DNA of 64,000 nt, taken from Saccharolobus shibatae B12. GTDB taxonomy: Archaea > Thermoproteota > Thermoprotei_A > Sulfolobales > Sulfolobaceae. Shown in pieces: positions 17,397 through 26,493 of this stretch (the stretch's first letter is position 1; each line of letters opens with the position of its first letter). The position numbers and the translations under genes were made by a program. The notes under the pieces are model-generated. The model saw only the letters and a program-made list of their open reading frames with translations. It was not told the origin of the DNA and did no database searches. The stretch lies in assembly GCF_019175345.1 (NCBI RefSeq), contig NZ_CP077717.1, positions 1,774,001 to 1,838,000 of the forward strand, written 5' to 3'.

Positions 17397-18413
17397 TTAT
17401 TTGTCACTTATCTTTACATTTAACGACTTTATTGGCATTACTCCGGGGATTTCCCATTCGTCATACATCTCGTCAACCATCCTTTGTACGTGCTCGATGT
17501 CTTCCTCTGTAAAGTGTGAGAATCTTCCTTGCTTTTCTAAGTACTCTTTTACCGGTTTTCTCTTCATTCTACCCTCCACTATACTCTTTGTGGGCTCATT
17601 GTACACTATCTCCCCATCAATATACTCATATAATGGCCATAGCCCAGTTTCAGCTGCCAATACTCCCAGTTCATGAGAGAACCTTGGATCGTAATCCCAT
17701 CCCTTTGGGCATGGATCTAAGGAATGAATGAACGTTGGCCCTCCTATTGCTAATGCCTTCCTGATCTTGTTTATTGAATCCAGTGGATAGGCAGGGGTCA
17801 TAGTGGCGGCGTATCTAATGTTCCTATGTCCTGCTATTATCATTGGGACTACACTCTTCTTCCACCTCTTCTTCATTATCCTTCTTTGCTTACCTGGCCT
17901 ACTGAATGAGGTCTGTGCTCCATAAGGTGTCATACTAGTCTCTTGAATATCAGTGTTAGCCGAAGATTCATTATCATAAAGTACTATGAGTAAGTTATAG
18001 TCATACGTCATTGCGTTTGAAACTCCAGACAAACCCATATCCGCACATCCTAGATCTCCACAGAAGGCTATCACGTTTATAGGTTCTTGCTTTATTTTTC
18101 CTTTCCTCATTAATGCTCTCAATGCTGCAGCGGTACCTAATGCAGCTGCACCAGATCCTCCCAATTGCGTGTGAACCCATGGTACTATCCATGACGTGCT
18201 ATAATATGTAGTATTTGCCACATACATGCATCCAGTAGCTCCTATAACTATTGTCCTTTGTCCGGCAGCTTTAGCCAAAAACCTCATGACTAATGCCGAC
18301 TCACATCCTTGACAAGTCCTATGGCCAGATGTATAGAACTCTTCCAGTGGTGTATCTTTTATTGTCTTAATAATTGACTTATACACCTTTTCCTCTATTT
18401 CCTTTTCAACCAT
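17397..18413 (-). CDS. porB: 2-oxoacid:ferredoxin oxidoreductase, beta subunit (TPP-binding)
   Basis: 338 residues. HRTCQGCESALV (about 31-42) carries the CxxC near the proximal cluster, and the thiamine-diphosphate region reads CGDLGCADMGLSG ... YDNESSANTDIQ (about 118-158). It works with the alpha and gamma-delta subunits encoded upstream to cleave pyruvate or another 2-oxoacid into acyl-CoA, CO2 and reduced ferredoxin. The motif has GDL where GDG is usual, as compared with the second copy at 55995, so substrate or kinetics may differ. Last gene of a three-gene minus-strand operon; 18 bases separate it from the alpha gene. Confidence 0.9.
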   Translation of the reverse strand: MVEKEIEEKVYKSIIKTIKDTPLEEFYTSGHRTCQGCESALVMRFLAKAAGQRTIVIGATGCMYVANTTYYSTSWIVPWVHTQLGGSGAAALGTAAALRALMRKGKIKQEPINVIAFCGDLGCADMGLSGVSNAMTYDYNLLIVLYDNESSANTDIQETSMTPYGAQTSFSRPGKQRRIMKKRWKKSVVPMIIAGHRNIRYAATMTPAYPLDSINKIRKALAIGGPTFIHSLDPCPKGWDYDPRFSHELGVLAAETGLWPLYEYIDGEIVYNEPTKSIVEGRMKRKPVKEYLEKQGRFSHFTEEDIEHVQRMVDEMYDEWEIPGVMPIKSLNVKISDK

Positions 18414-18431
18414 GTGGGATCACCTTCAATT

Positions 18432-19679
18432 TTACCAGGGGTCTCCTCTGACCCCAACCCAATAGACGGGTTTCGTTATGGGAGTATCCCTATGCTCGTA
18501 ACCTATCTTAGTTATCTTCTCCACGTCTTGGATAGTTATCTCCCTCCCTCCTAATCCTCCTATGAAGTTTATAACTCTGGGCCTCTGATCTAGATCATAT
18601 AATGAAGATCTAATTTCATGATAGACGACCCCTCCTCTGTTTGGAGATCCCATTGAGTAATCCCTATCAACAACACACACCACCCTAGAATTTGCTAAAT
18701 ACTTAATGACATCTTGTGTTGGGAATGGCCTGAACCACCTTATCCTTAACATTCCCACCTTATAGCCTTGTCTTCTCATATTCTTTATCGCGACTTTCAT
18801 CGGTTTAGAAACTGTTCCCATTCCAATTAACACTACTTCAGCGTCATCAATCATATACGGCTCTACAAATGGGTTTTCCGGCATTTGTAACTCATTGGTT
18901 GAACCTGGATATCTCCCGAACACCTTTTTAAATTCCTCATATGCCTCAACTATTACGCCCCTAGCCCTCTCCATAGCCTCTTCATGTTGTCTCCTTATCT
19001 CCATAACCCAATCTTCGTTAACTTGAGGAGCCACAGTAATTGGATTATCGGGGTGAACCAAATACTTGCCTCTATTATATGGCGGTAAGAAGTTCTTAAC
19101 CAGTTCCTTAGGAGGTAGTCTCACTATTTGTTCTGAGTGCGTCAGAAATCCACCATCCATAGATATGCCTAAGGGTAGTAACACCCTTTGATCTTCAGCT
19201 ACCCTATAAGCTATTAACGTAGTATCGAAAGCCTCTTGAGCAGTGTCAACCCATACCAATAACCAACCCACATCCCTTACCATTAACGCATCATTGTGTT
19301 CAACTCCATAAGCTCCAGGATCATCTAGAGCCCTATTCCCTATTATTGCGACTACTGGAGCACGATCTGTTGCCGTAACCACTATTGCCTCCATTCCGTA
19401 AAGCCATCCAACTCCACTACTTCCCACTAAAGTCCTCGCTCCAGCTAAAGAGGCATGCTTCACGGTTTCAAACTGTCCGTGTTCTCCTTCAGCAACTATG
19501 AACTCTGCATCCAATTCACCATCTGCTATTAATTTAGAGATCGTGTCCATAACTTCAGTATATGGTCTAATTGGATAAGCTGCAACTACGTCCACATCTG
19601 CATACATTGCAGCATGAGCAACTGCTTGTGTTCCGTTCATTAATACCTCTTTTTCTACTAATTTTTTGACCTCTGTCAT
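18432..19679 (-). CDS. porA: 2-oxoacid:ferredoxin oxidoreductase, alpha subunit
   Basis: 415 residues of the pyruvate:ferredoxin oxidoreductase alpha family. Seen are AYPIRPYTEVMDTI (about 35-48), EGEHGQFETVKHASLAGART (64-83), LVGSSGVGWLYGMEA and the C-terminal domain II with RIRWFRPFPTQDV. It binds the 2-oxoacid and, with beta, the thiamine cofactor. It overlaps the upstream gamma-delta gene by four bases, a sign of translational coupling. Confidence 0.92.
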   Translation of the reverse strand: MTEVKKLVEKEVLMNGTQAVAHAAMYADVDVVAAYPIRPYTEVMDTISKLIADGELDAEFIVAEGEHGQFETVKHASLAGARTLVGSSGVGWLYGMEAIVVTATDRAPVVAIIGNRALDDPGAYGVEHNDALMVRDVGWLLVWVDTAQEAFDTTLIAYRVAEDQRVLLPLGISMDGGFLTHSEQIVRLPPKELVKNFLPPYNRGKYLVHPDNPITVAPQVNEDWVMEIRRQHEEAMERARGVIVEAYEEFKKVFGRYPGSTNELQMPENPFVEPYMIDDAEVVLIGMGTVSKPMKVAIKNMRRQGYKVGMLRIRWFRPFPTQDVIKYLANSRVVCVVDRDYSMGSPNRGGVVYHEIRSSLYDLDQRPRVINFIGGLGGREITIQDVEKITKIGYEHRDTPITKPVYWVGVRGDPW

Positions 19680-20767
19680 CTCCCTAACCCCGGAACGTAA
19701 ACCCTTTCTTTCCTAGCTTGCCTTACATTCTTTAACCATTCCTTGTACTTTGCCTTATTCTCCTTCCACATCTCATATGGTCTTCTGTAATCTGCGAACA
19801 TCGATTCATCTACCATTACTATGCAATCCTTAACGGGACATACATCAGCGCATATGCCACATCCTACACAGTAATCATATGCTATATCGTAATATCCATC
19901 CGGCGTCTCATCAAAACATTCATCCGGACAGTATATCCAACATAACTTACATTTGATACAAGTGTCGAAATCTACTGTAGGTCTCTCAAATTTCGTAGTC
20001 CCTCTCTTAAAGAGTTCGTTTCTCTTTCCTCTAGGAACTGCTGGAATTACTGTACCTTCCAACATCTCCTGCCATGTTAGTAGTCTAGGCGGATTATATA
20101 CGAAATCTATTCCCTCACCTTTCATCACACTTCTGTAATCTACTGACGAATATGCTTCCTTGACCGCAGATATTCTCTTGTTAGCATCTTGTTTTTTACT
20201 TACATATTTAATTAAATGATCTAAATCAATTATATCTGGTCTTAACTTTGCTAATCCTCCCCAGACTTTCTCCATTGTTAAGTCATCCTTAAATGCCCAT
20301 AGTCCCGAAAATGATGGTTCAGTATTTATTACTCCTAGAGTCCAATTGAAGTCCTTTTTAGGTATCATTTTCAACAATTCGTTAATTCTCTTGGTAGAGG
20401 TTACTAACATTGTCCCGTTATTCTTTAGTTTAAGGTTGATTGGTTGTACCCCTTGCCATGCCCACGATTCTACACCCTTTAATAGGGTATCGTCTAATAC
20501 AATAATGGCATCTACTAGATCTGGCTCTACTCTTGTTGAGTATCCTATTAGGTCTTCCTCGTTCACGCCATTTCCTATTCCAACATAGTATTTCGCCGGT
20601 ACTCCGTTCCTTTCTGGAGAATCTCCATATCTTCCAAAAGATAGCGCTGGTCTCCCCATTTCCCTTGCAGTATACACGATTCCTTCTGCAATATACTTTG
20701 CCAATCTTTTCTGGAATATACCCCTATATACTATCTCTACATACTTCACTTCATCTTTTACTCCCAT
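19676..20767 (-). CDS. porG: 2-oxoacid:ferredoxin oxidoreductase, fused gamma-delta subunit
   Basis: 363 residues. The N-terminal ~190 residues match the gamma domain (RGIFQKRLAKYIAEGIVYTA, degenerate relative to the RGRGGQG type). The C-terminal part holds two 4Fe-4S motifs: CIKCKLCWIYCP and CVGCGICADVCP. It carries electrons to ferredoxin. In the second operon (55995-58853) gamma and delta are separate proteins. First gene of the operon; a TTGCA-N5-TGCAA palindrome lies about 100 bases upstream. Confidence 0.9.
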   Translation of the reverse strand: MGVKDEVKYVEIVYRGIFQKRLAKYIAEGIVYTAREMGRPALSFGRYGDSPERNGVPAKYYVGIGNGVNEEDLIGYSTRVEPDLVDAIIVLDDTLLKGVESWAWQGVQPINLKLKNNGTMLVTSTKRINELLKMIPKKDFNWTLGVINTEPSFSGLWAFKDDLTMEKVWGGLAKLRPDIIDLDHLIKYVSKKQDANKRISAVKEAYSSVDYRSVMKGEGIDFVYNPPRLLTWQEMLEGTVIPAVPRGKRNELFKRGTTKFERPTVDFDTCIKCKLCWIYCPDECFDETPDGYYDIAYDYCVGCGICADVCPVKDCIVMVDESMFADYRRPYEMWKENKAKYKEWLKNVRQARKERVYVPGLGR

Positions 20768-20867
20768 ATGAGAATATTTCGTAATCTGTTATATATAGAT
20801 TCATTTGTAACTATATTAATTTACGTATACAAGGTTTTGCAACATATTAGGTTGTTTCTAGAATCTT

Positions 20868-20882
20868 TTGCAAAATATGCAA
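20868..20882 (-). promoter_or_regulatory. Perfect TTGCA-N5-TGCAA palindrome upstream of the 2-oxoacid oxidoreductase operon
   Basis: TTGCA-AAATA-TGCAA sits 100 bases upstream of the gamma-delta start at 20767. A related half-site array ttttgcaacatattagg lies at about 20835-20851, nearer the start. The same palindrome occurs at 23535 upstream of the original MFS start at a similar distance. Likely operator for the nearby Lrp-type regulator (inference). Confidence 0.6.
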
Positions 20883-20975
20883 GATATGGGGAAGAAAGTT
20901 TGACTTGACTATTAAGAAATTTTTTAGAAAATAAAAAACAATAAGAATTACAATAAAAATGTTTATCACACGAAA

Positions 20976-22226
20976 TTATTTGGTTTTAGACTCTACACTA
21001 TCTCTTTGACTCTCAGCACTTGCTATCTGGGCAGTAGGCATCTTTGGTGGTCTCAAGGTTAAGGCTAGGATTGCAGATACTATTGCCATTAAACCAGTTA
21101 TGACCAATGTCTCCTTTATGCCATATGAGGTGAACAGTATTGACGCACCGTAACCGGCAAATATACCAGCTAATGCCTTTGCAGTATAGGTTAATCCGTA
21201 ATTAGCTCCAGAGTGTTTAGGGCCATAATAATCACCTACTAATGGAGGGAATAAAGAGAATAGCGGACCCCATGTGAATGCTGTGAGGAAAATCAAGGTA
21301 AGGTATAGTGGTGCAATCTTTGGTATGAACGCTACTGAAAGCATGGAAATTCCACTAATTCCAAAAGACAGCGTCATAGTATATGGTCGTCCTAAGTAGT
21401 CAGATACCGTACCCATTACAAATCTTCCTAAACCATTGGCGAAGGGGAATAAGAACACCGCGATTACTGCAGCTATACTAAATCCCAGCGATCTACCGTA
21501 AGGTATTAGATGCCCAATTATGGATAGACCAGATCCGGCAATAAGGAAAAATGATATGTAAATTACCCACCATTGCCACGTTTTAACCATTTGTGATACG
21601 CTAAAATCATTTTTACTCCTCTTTATCATCTTACGTTTTCTCTCATATTCCTGAGGATTAAAGCCTTTAGGTAACCACTGGGGAGGGGGATAGGCAAAGA
21701 AGAACGCTAACAGAGTAATAACTATTAGTTGGGCAATTCCCATGTAGATGAATGCGGCACTGTAACTAATTGAAGTGATGATATATTGTATTAAGGGGGA
21801 TAACGCAAATGATCCACCACCGAAACCTATTTCTATAATTCCAGTTGCTAGACCTCTTTTATCTGGGAACCATTTTACTGCAGTGCTTATTGCAGTGCCG
21901 TATATTATACCAACTCCTATACTCCCGAAACCATAGGTAAGATATAGTAGTGGTAGGGAATTAGCAAAGGCGGAGGTAATGTACCCAATGCCAGTGATTA
22001 TCCCACCTAACATGGAAATTAGTCTAGGACCGTATCTATCTGCGATCCTACCTGCAACAAACATTGATAGAGCTTGGACAATAATATAGATTGTAAACGT
22101 GAGTCCTAGTGCGGCTGACCCTGGAGCTACATGAAATATTTTACCTAATGGTACCGTATATAATGTCCATGAGTATTCATACACACTAACAAGTGCCATT
22201 GAAATAGTTGCTGCTACTACTAACAT
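20976..22226 (-). CDS. MFS transporter (oxalate/formate antiporter-like), 5' end displaced by an IS
   Basis: 416 residues with about 12 membrane helices; the motif AGRIADRYGPR (about 58-68) is the MFS loop 2-3 signature, and similarity is to the OFA (oxalate:formate antiporter) group. It probably moves a carboxylic acid, which fits the neighbouring 2-oxoacid oxidoreductase and lactate permease. The ATG at 22226 is residue 14 of the original protein: codons 1-8 lie across the IS1-family insertion (23418-23443), and the reconstructed N-terminus is MSNKWFETGWFRWM. The start and promoter are therefore lost; any product must come from this internal ATG with a new promoter. Confidence 0.85.
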   Translation of the reverse strand: MLVVAATISMALVSVYEYSWTLYTVPLGKIFHVAPGSAALGLTFTIYIIVQALSMFVAGRIADRYGPRLISMLGGIITGIGYITSAFANSLPLLYLTYGFGSIGVGIIYGTAISTAVKWFPDKRGLATGIIEIGFGGGSFALSPLIQYIITSISYSAAFIYMGIAQLIVITLLAFFFAYPPPQWLPKGFNPQEYERKRKMIKRSKNDFSVSQMVKTWQWWVIYISFFLIAGSGLSIIGHLIPYGRSLGFSIAAVIAVFLFPFANGLGRFVMGTVSDYLGRPYTMTLSFGISGISMLSVAFIPKIAPLYLTLIFLTAFTWGPLFSLFPPLVGDYYGPKHSGANYGLTYTAKALAGIFAGYGASILFTSYGIKETLVITGLMAIVSAILALTLRPPKMPTAQIASAESQRDSVESKTK

Positions 22227-22342
22227 CCACCTAAACCATCCTGTTTCGGGAGTGTTCTCAAACAGTCATCTTATTCGATAATGAATAGTAAAATTATATT
22301 TAGTTAGAATTTTTCTCAAACAATCTTCTCGATCTAGGGATA

Positions 22343-23371
22343 ATGGAATTAGAACACACAATACGTTTCTTGAGAAAATTTATGTGCAAGGGTTACGAGA
22401 TTTACGTGAGGGTTAGCGAGATGGATCTCGTAACCCTTGCACAATTAATACTTCTGATTCTAAGAAATTTAAACTTTAAGCCGAGAAAGCACAATCTAGA
22501 AGACATTGCCTACGCAATATCAGCATACTTACTGGGAGTACAAATTACAAAACTCGGGATACCACCATCAACACTCTACTACTACACCAAAAAATTGGGG
22601 GTAAAGAGAAGAAAAGAAGAAAGACCCACATGTCCATCATGTAACTCAAACAAGGTAATAAAAAACGGATCGTCCAGAGGAAAAACAAAATACAAGTGCA
22701 AAACGTGTAAAAGAACGTTTTACCAAACACCTAATCACAAGTTGGGAAGAGACCAAAAGGAGAGGATCTTGAAGGAGTACTTGAACGGGATGAGCATGAG
22801 GGGAATAGCTAAGGTTGAAGGAAAACCGTTAACCACAGTTTACAGTCTAATAAAGAGAAAAGGAGTAGAGGCATACGTTAATCTATTAGTATTACAAGAA
22901 CAACTAAAGGGCTTTACTGCAAAGGTCACGATACTTGACGAGAGTTGGACTTACCTTAGGGTTAGGCACGGTCCCAAGAGGGAGGATATTTGGATTTGGA
23001 GTGCACTAGCTGATGGTGCTCCTTTCTTTACTACTGGTGATAGGGATTACGGGAGTTTTCGTTTTCTCTTGAATTCTCTCCCTAAGAGTGAGGTTATTTA
23101 CACTGATGGTTACTCTGTTTATCAAGTTCTTGATAATCGTATTGCGAGTAAGAAGTACACTTACACCGTGGAGAGTTATAACTCTTACTGTAGGGCCCAC
23201 CTTGCTAGGTTAGCTAGAGACACTAGGGGTGGTAATAGGAGTAAGAGGATGGTTGATTATAGTCTTGCCTTGTTGAACGTCATGTACCCTGTAATCTATT
23301 CAAGGGAGATTACTCCCTTGAATGAGGCTTACCGGAAGGGAGTAGAGAATATTAGAGAAAATCTGATATAA
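22343..23371 (+). CDS. IS1-family transposase
   Basis: 342 residues as drawn; the start may be ATG 22421 (residue 27), just after the 3' arm of a hairpin begins. A zinc ribbon with paired cysteines, CPSCNSN and CKTCKRTF, spans about 97-125 and is followed by a helix-turn-helix (MSMRGIAKVEGKPLTTVYSL). The DDE core shows TILDESWTYL (Asp about 198), VIYTDGYSVY (Asp about 253) and VESYNSYCRAHLARLARDT (Glu about 273). It should cut and join the 33-bp ends of its element. Confidence 0.92.
   Translation: MELEHTIRFLRKFMCKGYEIYVRVSEMDLVTLAQLILLILRNLNFKPRKHNLEDIAYAISAYLLGVQITKLGIPPSTLYYYTKKLGVKRRKEERPTCPSCNSNKVIKNGSSRGKTKYKCKTCKRTFYQTPNHKLGRDQKERILKEYLNGMSMRGIAKVEGKPLTTVYSLIKRKGVEAYVNLLVLQEQLKGFTAKVTILDESWTYLRVRHGPKREDIWIWSALADGAPFFTTGDRDYGSFRFLLNSLPKSEVIYTDGYSVYQVLDNRIASKKYTYTVESYNSYCRAHLARLARDTRGGNRSKRMVDYSLALLNVMYPVIYSREITPLNEAYRKGVENIRENLI
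22384..22442 (+). repeat. Perfect 18-bp stem-loop at the transposase 5' end
   Basis: gtgcaagggttacgagat (22384-22401) and atctcgtaacccttgcac (22425-22442) are exact reverse complements with a 23-base loop. The candidate ATG 22421 lies at the end of the loop. In a transcript entering from outside it would bury the start, a known way IS elements limit transposase synthesis. Confidence 0.75.
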
Positions 23372-23417
23372 TTTTACTAGTAGATATCGAATAAGATGAC
23401 TGCATGAGAACACTCCC

Positions 23418-23443
23418 CCTGTTTCAAACCACTTATTGCTCAT
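23418..23443 (-). pseudogene. Severed N-terminus of the MFS transporter
   Basis: On the minus strand ATG 23443 opens MSNKWF, followed by the target duplication. Rejoined to 22239 it continues in frame as ETGWFRWM into the MFS protein. This fixes the original start and shows that the palindrome at 23535 was 92 bases upstream of it. Confidence 0.85.
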
Positions 23444-23853
23444 CATTCATTCTATACGTAAAAAATGGTTTTAACTTTTGTTTCTAAAATTAGCCTATAT
23501 ATATTAAAAATTTAACTAACTATCATCAAATTTCCTTGCATAAAATGCAAGTAAGCATGTTAAAAATATAATTCTTTAGCTTAGATAGTAGTACTATATT
23601 TGAAAATTAAATTTAAAAATTTATTATTATTAATGTACACAATTCAGTGGATCAATATCATAAGTAACCAAATTTTCATGCGTAAATGAAATCCTATGAA
23701 TAATGTTTAAGTACTCCTTAAAAGTTAATGACAATTTTACCTTTTAATTCTTACTTAAAAATCTGTGAGGAGCAATTGAGTTAGACAACTCTAGATATGT
23801 AAAAACATTAGGAATTAAGTTAATAGGAAAAAAAGAAGTAGTTTATATAGATA
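23444..23853. other. Intergenic region holding the old MFS promoter
   Basis: No gene seen. It contains the palindrome at 23535-23551 and AT-rich stretches such as tttaaaaatttatt near 23609 that could be promoters. The right part is the 3' flank of the lactate permease. Confidence 0.5.
23535..23551 (-). promoter_or_regulatory. Perfect palindrome CTTGCAT-AAA-ATGCAAG upstream of the original MFS start
   Basis: Contains TTGCA-TAAAA-TGCAA, the same spaced palindrome as at 20868. It is 92 bases upstream of the original MFS start (23443) and is now cut off from the gene body by the IS. Probably a target of the Lrp-type regulator at 16880 (inference). Confidence 0.6.
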
Positions 23854-25446
23854 CTAATGCACAAATAGAGATGGGGCTAAGAACGCGTAGAGTACTCCTA
23901 TAAGTATTAGATATATCAATATGCCTATAGCCCAAGGCAGATTTTTCCTAATTACTACTCCCTCTTTTCGCACGTATTTTGTTGTAGATACTCCTGCACT
24001 AGCAGTCTGAGGAGCTACTGGTTTAGCTAACTCAGCACCCACAGAGTTTAACGCTGGCGGTAATCCTACGGGTAAACCAGTTAAACGTGCAGTTGCGACT
24101 TGGAAAGCTCCAAAAAGGGCGTTAGTTGAAGTATTGCTTCCAGACAGTGCACATCCAATCCACCCAAATAAGGGTGAGACTATTATAAACGCTATTCCTA
24201 GATCACTAGTTTTCCAAGCTAATGAGTAAGCCATTCCACTGAAATTAAACACATATGCAAGTCCAACTACGAAAACACCAGTTAGTATCCCTCCCCAGTA
24301 TTGATGAAAAGACCTCTTTATAGCTTGTCCCATAATCCTTGGTGTCGCCCTTAAAACTAGAGAAATGATTATCCATGATACTAAAATTGACGTACCTGCT
24401 ACAAAGGGATTAAAGGCGAAACTCACTGCCACGTTTTTATGGAGAAGAGAAGAGTAAGCTGTTTGAGATAAGGTGACTAGTGAAAACTTAGTTAGCGGTG
24501 ACCAAGGACCAGTCCATAGTGTTACTACTATTATCAATACTATGAAGGCTGATAATGCCTCAATAACGTCTCTTCTAGAGTATTTCTTACTATCCCCACC
24601 ATTGGGTTGAACACTTCTTAAGCTCAATATTCTTTTAGGCCTCCAAACTCTTAGGAATAAAAGCAATATTACAAAAGATATTAAGGACCCCGTAATGTCA
24701 GGTAAATAAGGACCAACAAAACTCGCCACTGGGTATTGACCCAAGATGTAGGATAATGAGCCCAGTATGGCTATTGGCCACGCTTCCTTAATCCCCCTCC
24801 ATCTATCAACTAGATATAATAATATCCAAGGTGGTAATAGAGCTAAAATAGCTACTACCTTTGCCACTGAAGATGATACGAACAGTAATGGTAATCCAGT
24901 AACTGATGCTAATATAATAATCGGTGTTCCTAATGCACCATAGGATACTGGTGCGTTATTAGCCAATGCAGAAACTTGAAGGGCTTTTAGGTCATCAAAA
25001 CCTAGATATATTAGGAGTGGAGCTATAAATGCCCAAGGATATCCAAATCCTACTAATCCTTCAAATAACGCTCCTAAAGACCACGCCAGTACAATAGCTT
25101 GAACTCTAGCGTCATTGGTGGAGTTCCTTACTATCCAATCCCTAAATGCGTCAAATTTCCCAGTTAACACTAACGTATTATAGATTGTTAGCCCCCAGAA
25201 AACTATCCAAGATATTGCCCAAGTTCCTACTAATGCTCCTATGAGCCATGCATAGCTGATTTGCACTATGGGAGCTCCCCATACTAGCGTTGCGACTAAA
25301 ATAGTTATTATCGAACCTATCAGCGTAGCTAACCACGCAGTTATTCTCAACCCAGCCAACAATACGAGTAGTACTATTATTGGCGTTAAGGATGCTAGAA
25401 TAGTTAAACCTACATTACCAGTTGGGTTTAAGGGTTGTACATACAT
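23854..25446 (-). CDS. lctP: L-lactate permease (LctP/LldP family)
   Basis: 530 residues with 13-14 membrane helices. Family features are visible: GLVGFGYPWAFIAPLL (about 131-146), SALANNAPVSYGALGTP (160-176) and LSGSNTSTNALFGAFQ near 430. It imports lactate (or glycolate) with protons. The nearby 2-oxoacid oxidoreductase, and the GlcD-type oxidase at the right edge, could use the carbon. ATG start with a monocistronic layout. Confidence 0.9.
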   Translation of the reverse strand: MYVQPLNPTGNVGLTILASLTPIIVLLVLLAGLRITAWLATLIGSIITILVATLVWGAPIVQISYAWLIGALVGTWAISWIVFWGLTIYNTLVLTGKFDAFRDWIVRNSTNDARVQAIVLAWSLGALFEGLVGFGYPWAFIAPLLIYLGFDDLKALQVSALANNAPVSYGALGTPIIILASVTGLPLLFVSSSVAKVVAILALLPPWILLYLVDRWRGIKEAWPIAILGSLSYILGQYPVASFVGPYLPDITGSLISFVILLLFLRVWRPKRILSLRSVQPNGGDSKKYSRRDVIEALSAFIVLIIVVTLWTGPWSPLTKFSLVTLSQTAYSSLLHKNVAVSFAFNPFVAGTSILVSWIIISLVLRATPRIMGQAIKRSFHQYWGGILTGVFVVGLAYVFNFSGMAYSLAWKTSDLGIAFIIVSPLFGWIGCALSGSNTSTNALFGAFQVATARLTGLPVGLPPALNSVGAELAKPVAPQTASAGVSTTKYVRKEGVVIRKNLPWAIGILIYLILIGVLYAFLAPSLFVH

Positions 25447-25688
25447 ACTTCTCTAATTTGGAATATATCTCTAACTTTATAAGCTTACTTTTGATAAATG
25501 GTTGAAAATTCTCAAAAAATAATTACAAAATTTATTACACCTCGTCATCCCTTTATGGAAAGATTTAAAAAAGACTATAAAAGTTTACGAATAACGCTTA
25601 AATATTAACTTATTATACTTTAGGCTCTTAAGGACAAGGCTTTCGTAATAACAACATTGAAGGTAATTGTGAGTTTTAAACATATAAG

Positions 25689-26256
25689 TTGAGGGAGGAG
25701 GCTTTAAGAATGTATGCTAATGGCATGAGCATGAGGGCCATATCTAGAGTGCTTAATGTACCTTTGGGTACTGTATTTACTTGGATAAAGCGTTATGGCG
25801 GGCAGAAGTACAAGAAGCTTGTTGAATTGTGGAGTAGGGCTAAGGATTTGGTTAGGGGTAGTATTGTGAGTTAAGGTTGTTGACGAGATGTGGACGTACT
25901 TGTATAAGAATGCTAGGGCTTTCTTCAAGTCGGTCTTCACATGTTACGTGTACACGAAGATAGGAGCTTACCTAATTTACTCTGTGGATGATAGGGATGA
26001 GAATGCTTTTCGTGAGATTAAGGTTCACTTGCCCGACCACGGTAGATGGGTTAGTGACGATTACAACGTTTACTTCCGGTTAAAAAATCACACAGTAGCC
26101 TCATCGTTAACCCTAACGAGGCACTCCTCAATAAGGGATAGGCTTGTACGTTTCAAGAGGGCAACGAAGGCTGTAAATAGGAGCATAAACATGATGAAGT
26201 ACTCCATAGCACTAGTCTTATGGGAGAGAAGGCTAATCCCAGAATTTGTAGCTTAA
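25689..26256 (+). pseudogene. Broken IS1-type transposase
   Basis: Two frames form one transposase. The first, 25689-25874, has the HTH motif MSMRAISRVLNVPLGTVFTW; the second, from about 25875, continues VVDEMWTYL and ends with RFKRATKAVNRSINMMKYS. A one-base shift at the TAA near 25872-25874 separates them. The zinc-ribbon N-terminus is absent, so the gene is truncated and frameshifted. It is related to, but clearly different from, the intact transposase at 22343. Confidence 0.8.
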
Positions 26257-26310
26257 TGACGACCCTATGAATAGCCTTTGTCCTCTATGGTTTCAAACTC
26301 AGGTCTATTA

Positions 26311-26493
26311 TAGCAGTTGTTCTAATTTTCCTCGGCAATACAAAATTCCCGGTACTACCGATAAGGTTTTTAGTTTAGTGTTTAGTTAATTAAAAATATG
26401 AGGATAAACTCCTCAGATTAGTTGAGATATGTTTAGTTGATGCACTAGGTTTGATGAAAATCTTTAAGCTACGTTAAAGTAGAACAACTGCTA
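26311..26493. mobile_element. MITE of 183 bp with 14-bp inverted ends and 7-bp target duplication
   Basis: The ends tagcagttgttcta and tagaacaactgcta are perfect inverted repeats. The flanking duplication tctatta is exact at 26304-26310 and 26494-26500. No coding capacity. The length matches the SM2 class of Sulfolobus MITEs as I recall it; such elements are moved by transposases of a full-length IS elsewhere. Outside it, at 26521-26542, is cctttaaagtctcagagagt, also found in slightly changed form at 55876. Confidence 0.75.

Larger units (their letters stand above)
22248..23417 (+). mobile_element. IS1-family insertion sequence with 8-bp target duplication
   Basis: 1170 bp. Both ends begin gggagtgttctca; the terminal repeats agree at 31 of 33 positions (22248-22280 and 23385-23417). 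The target duplication cctgtttc is exact at 22240-22247 and 23418-23425. Size, family and duplication length fit ISC1173 of Sulfolobus (unverified). It is complete, carries one intact transposase and interrupts the MFS gene at codons 7-9. The exact duplication indicates a fairly recent insertion. Confidence 0.92.

Noticed and set aside
17401-20784. Several plus-strand frames opposite the oxidoreductase genes
   Set aside because: They lie entirely opposite well-supported genes and have shadow-like composition (Ser/Pro/Phe-rich).
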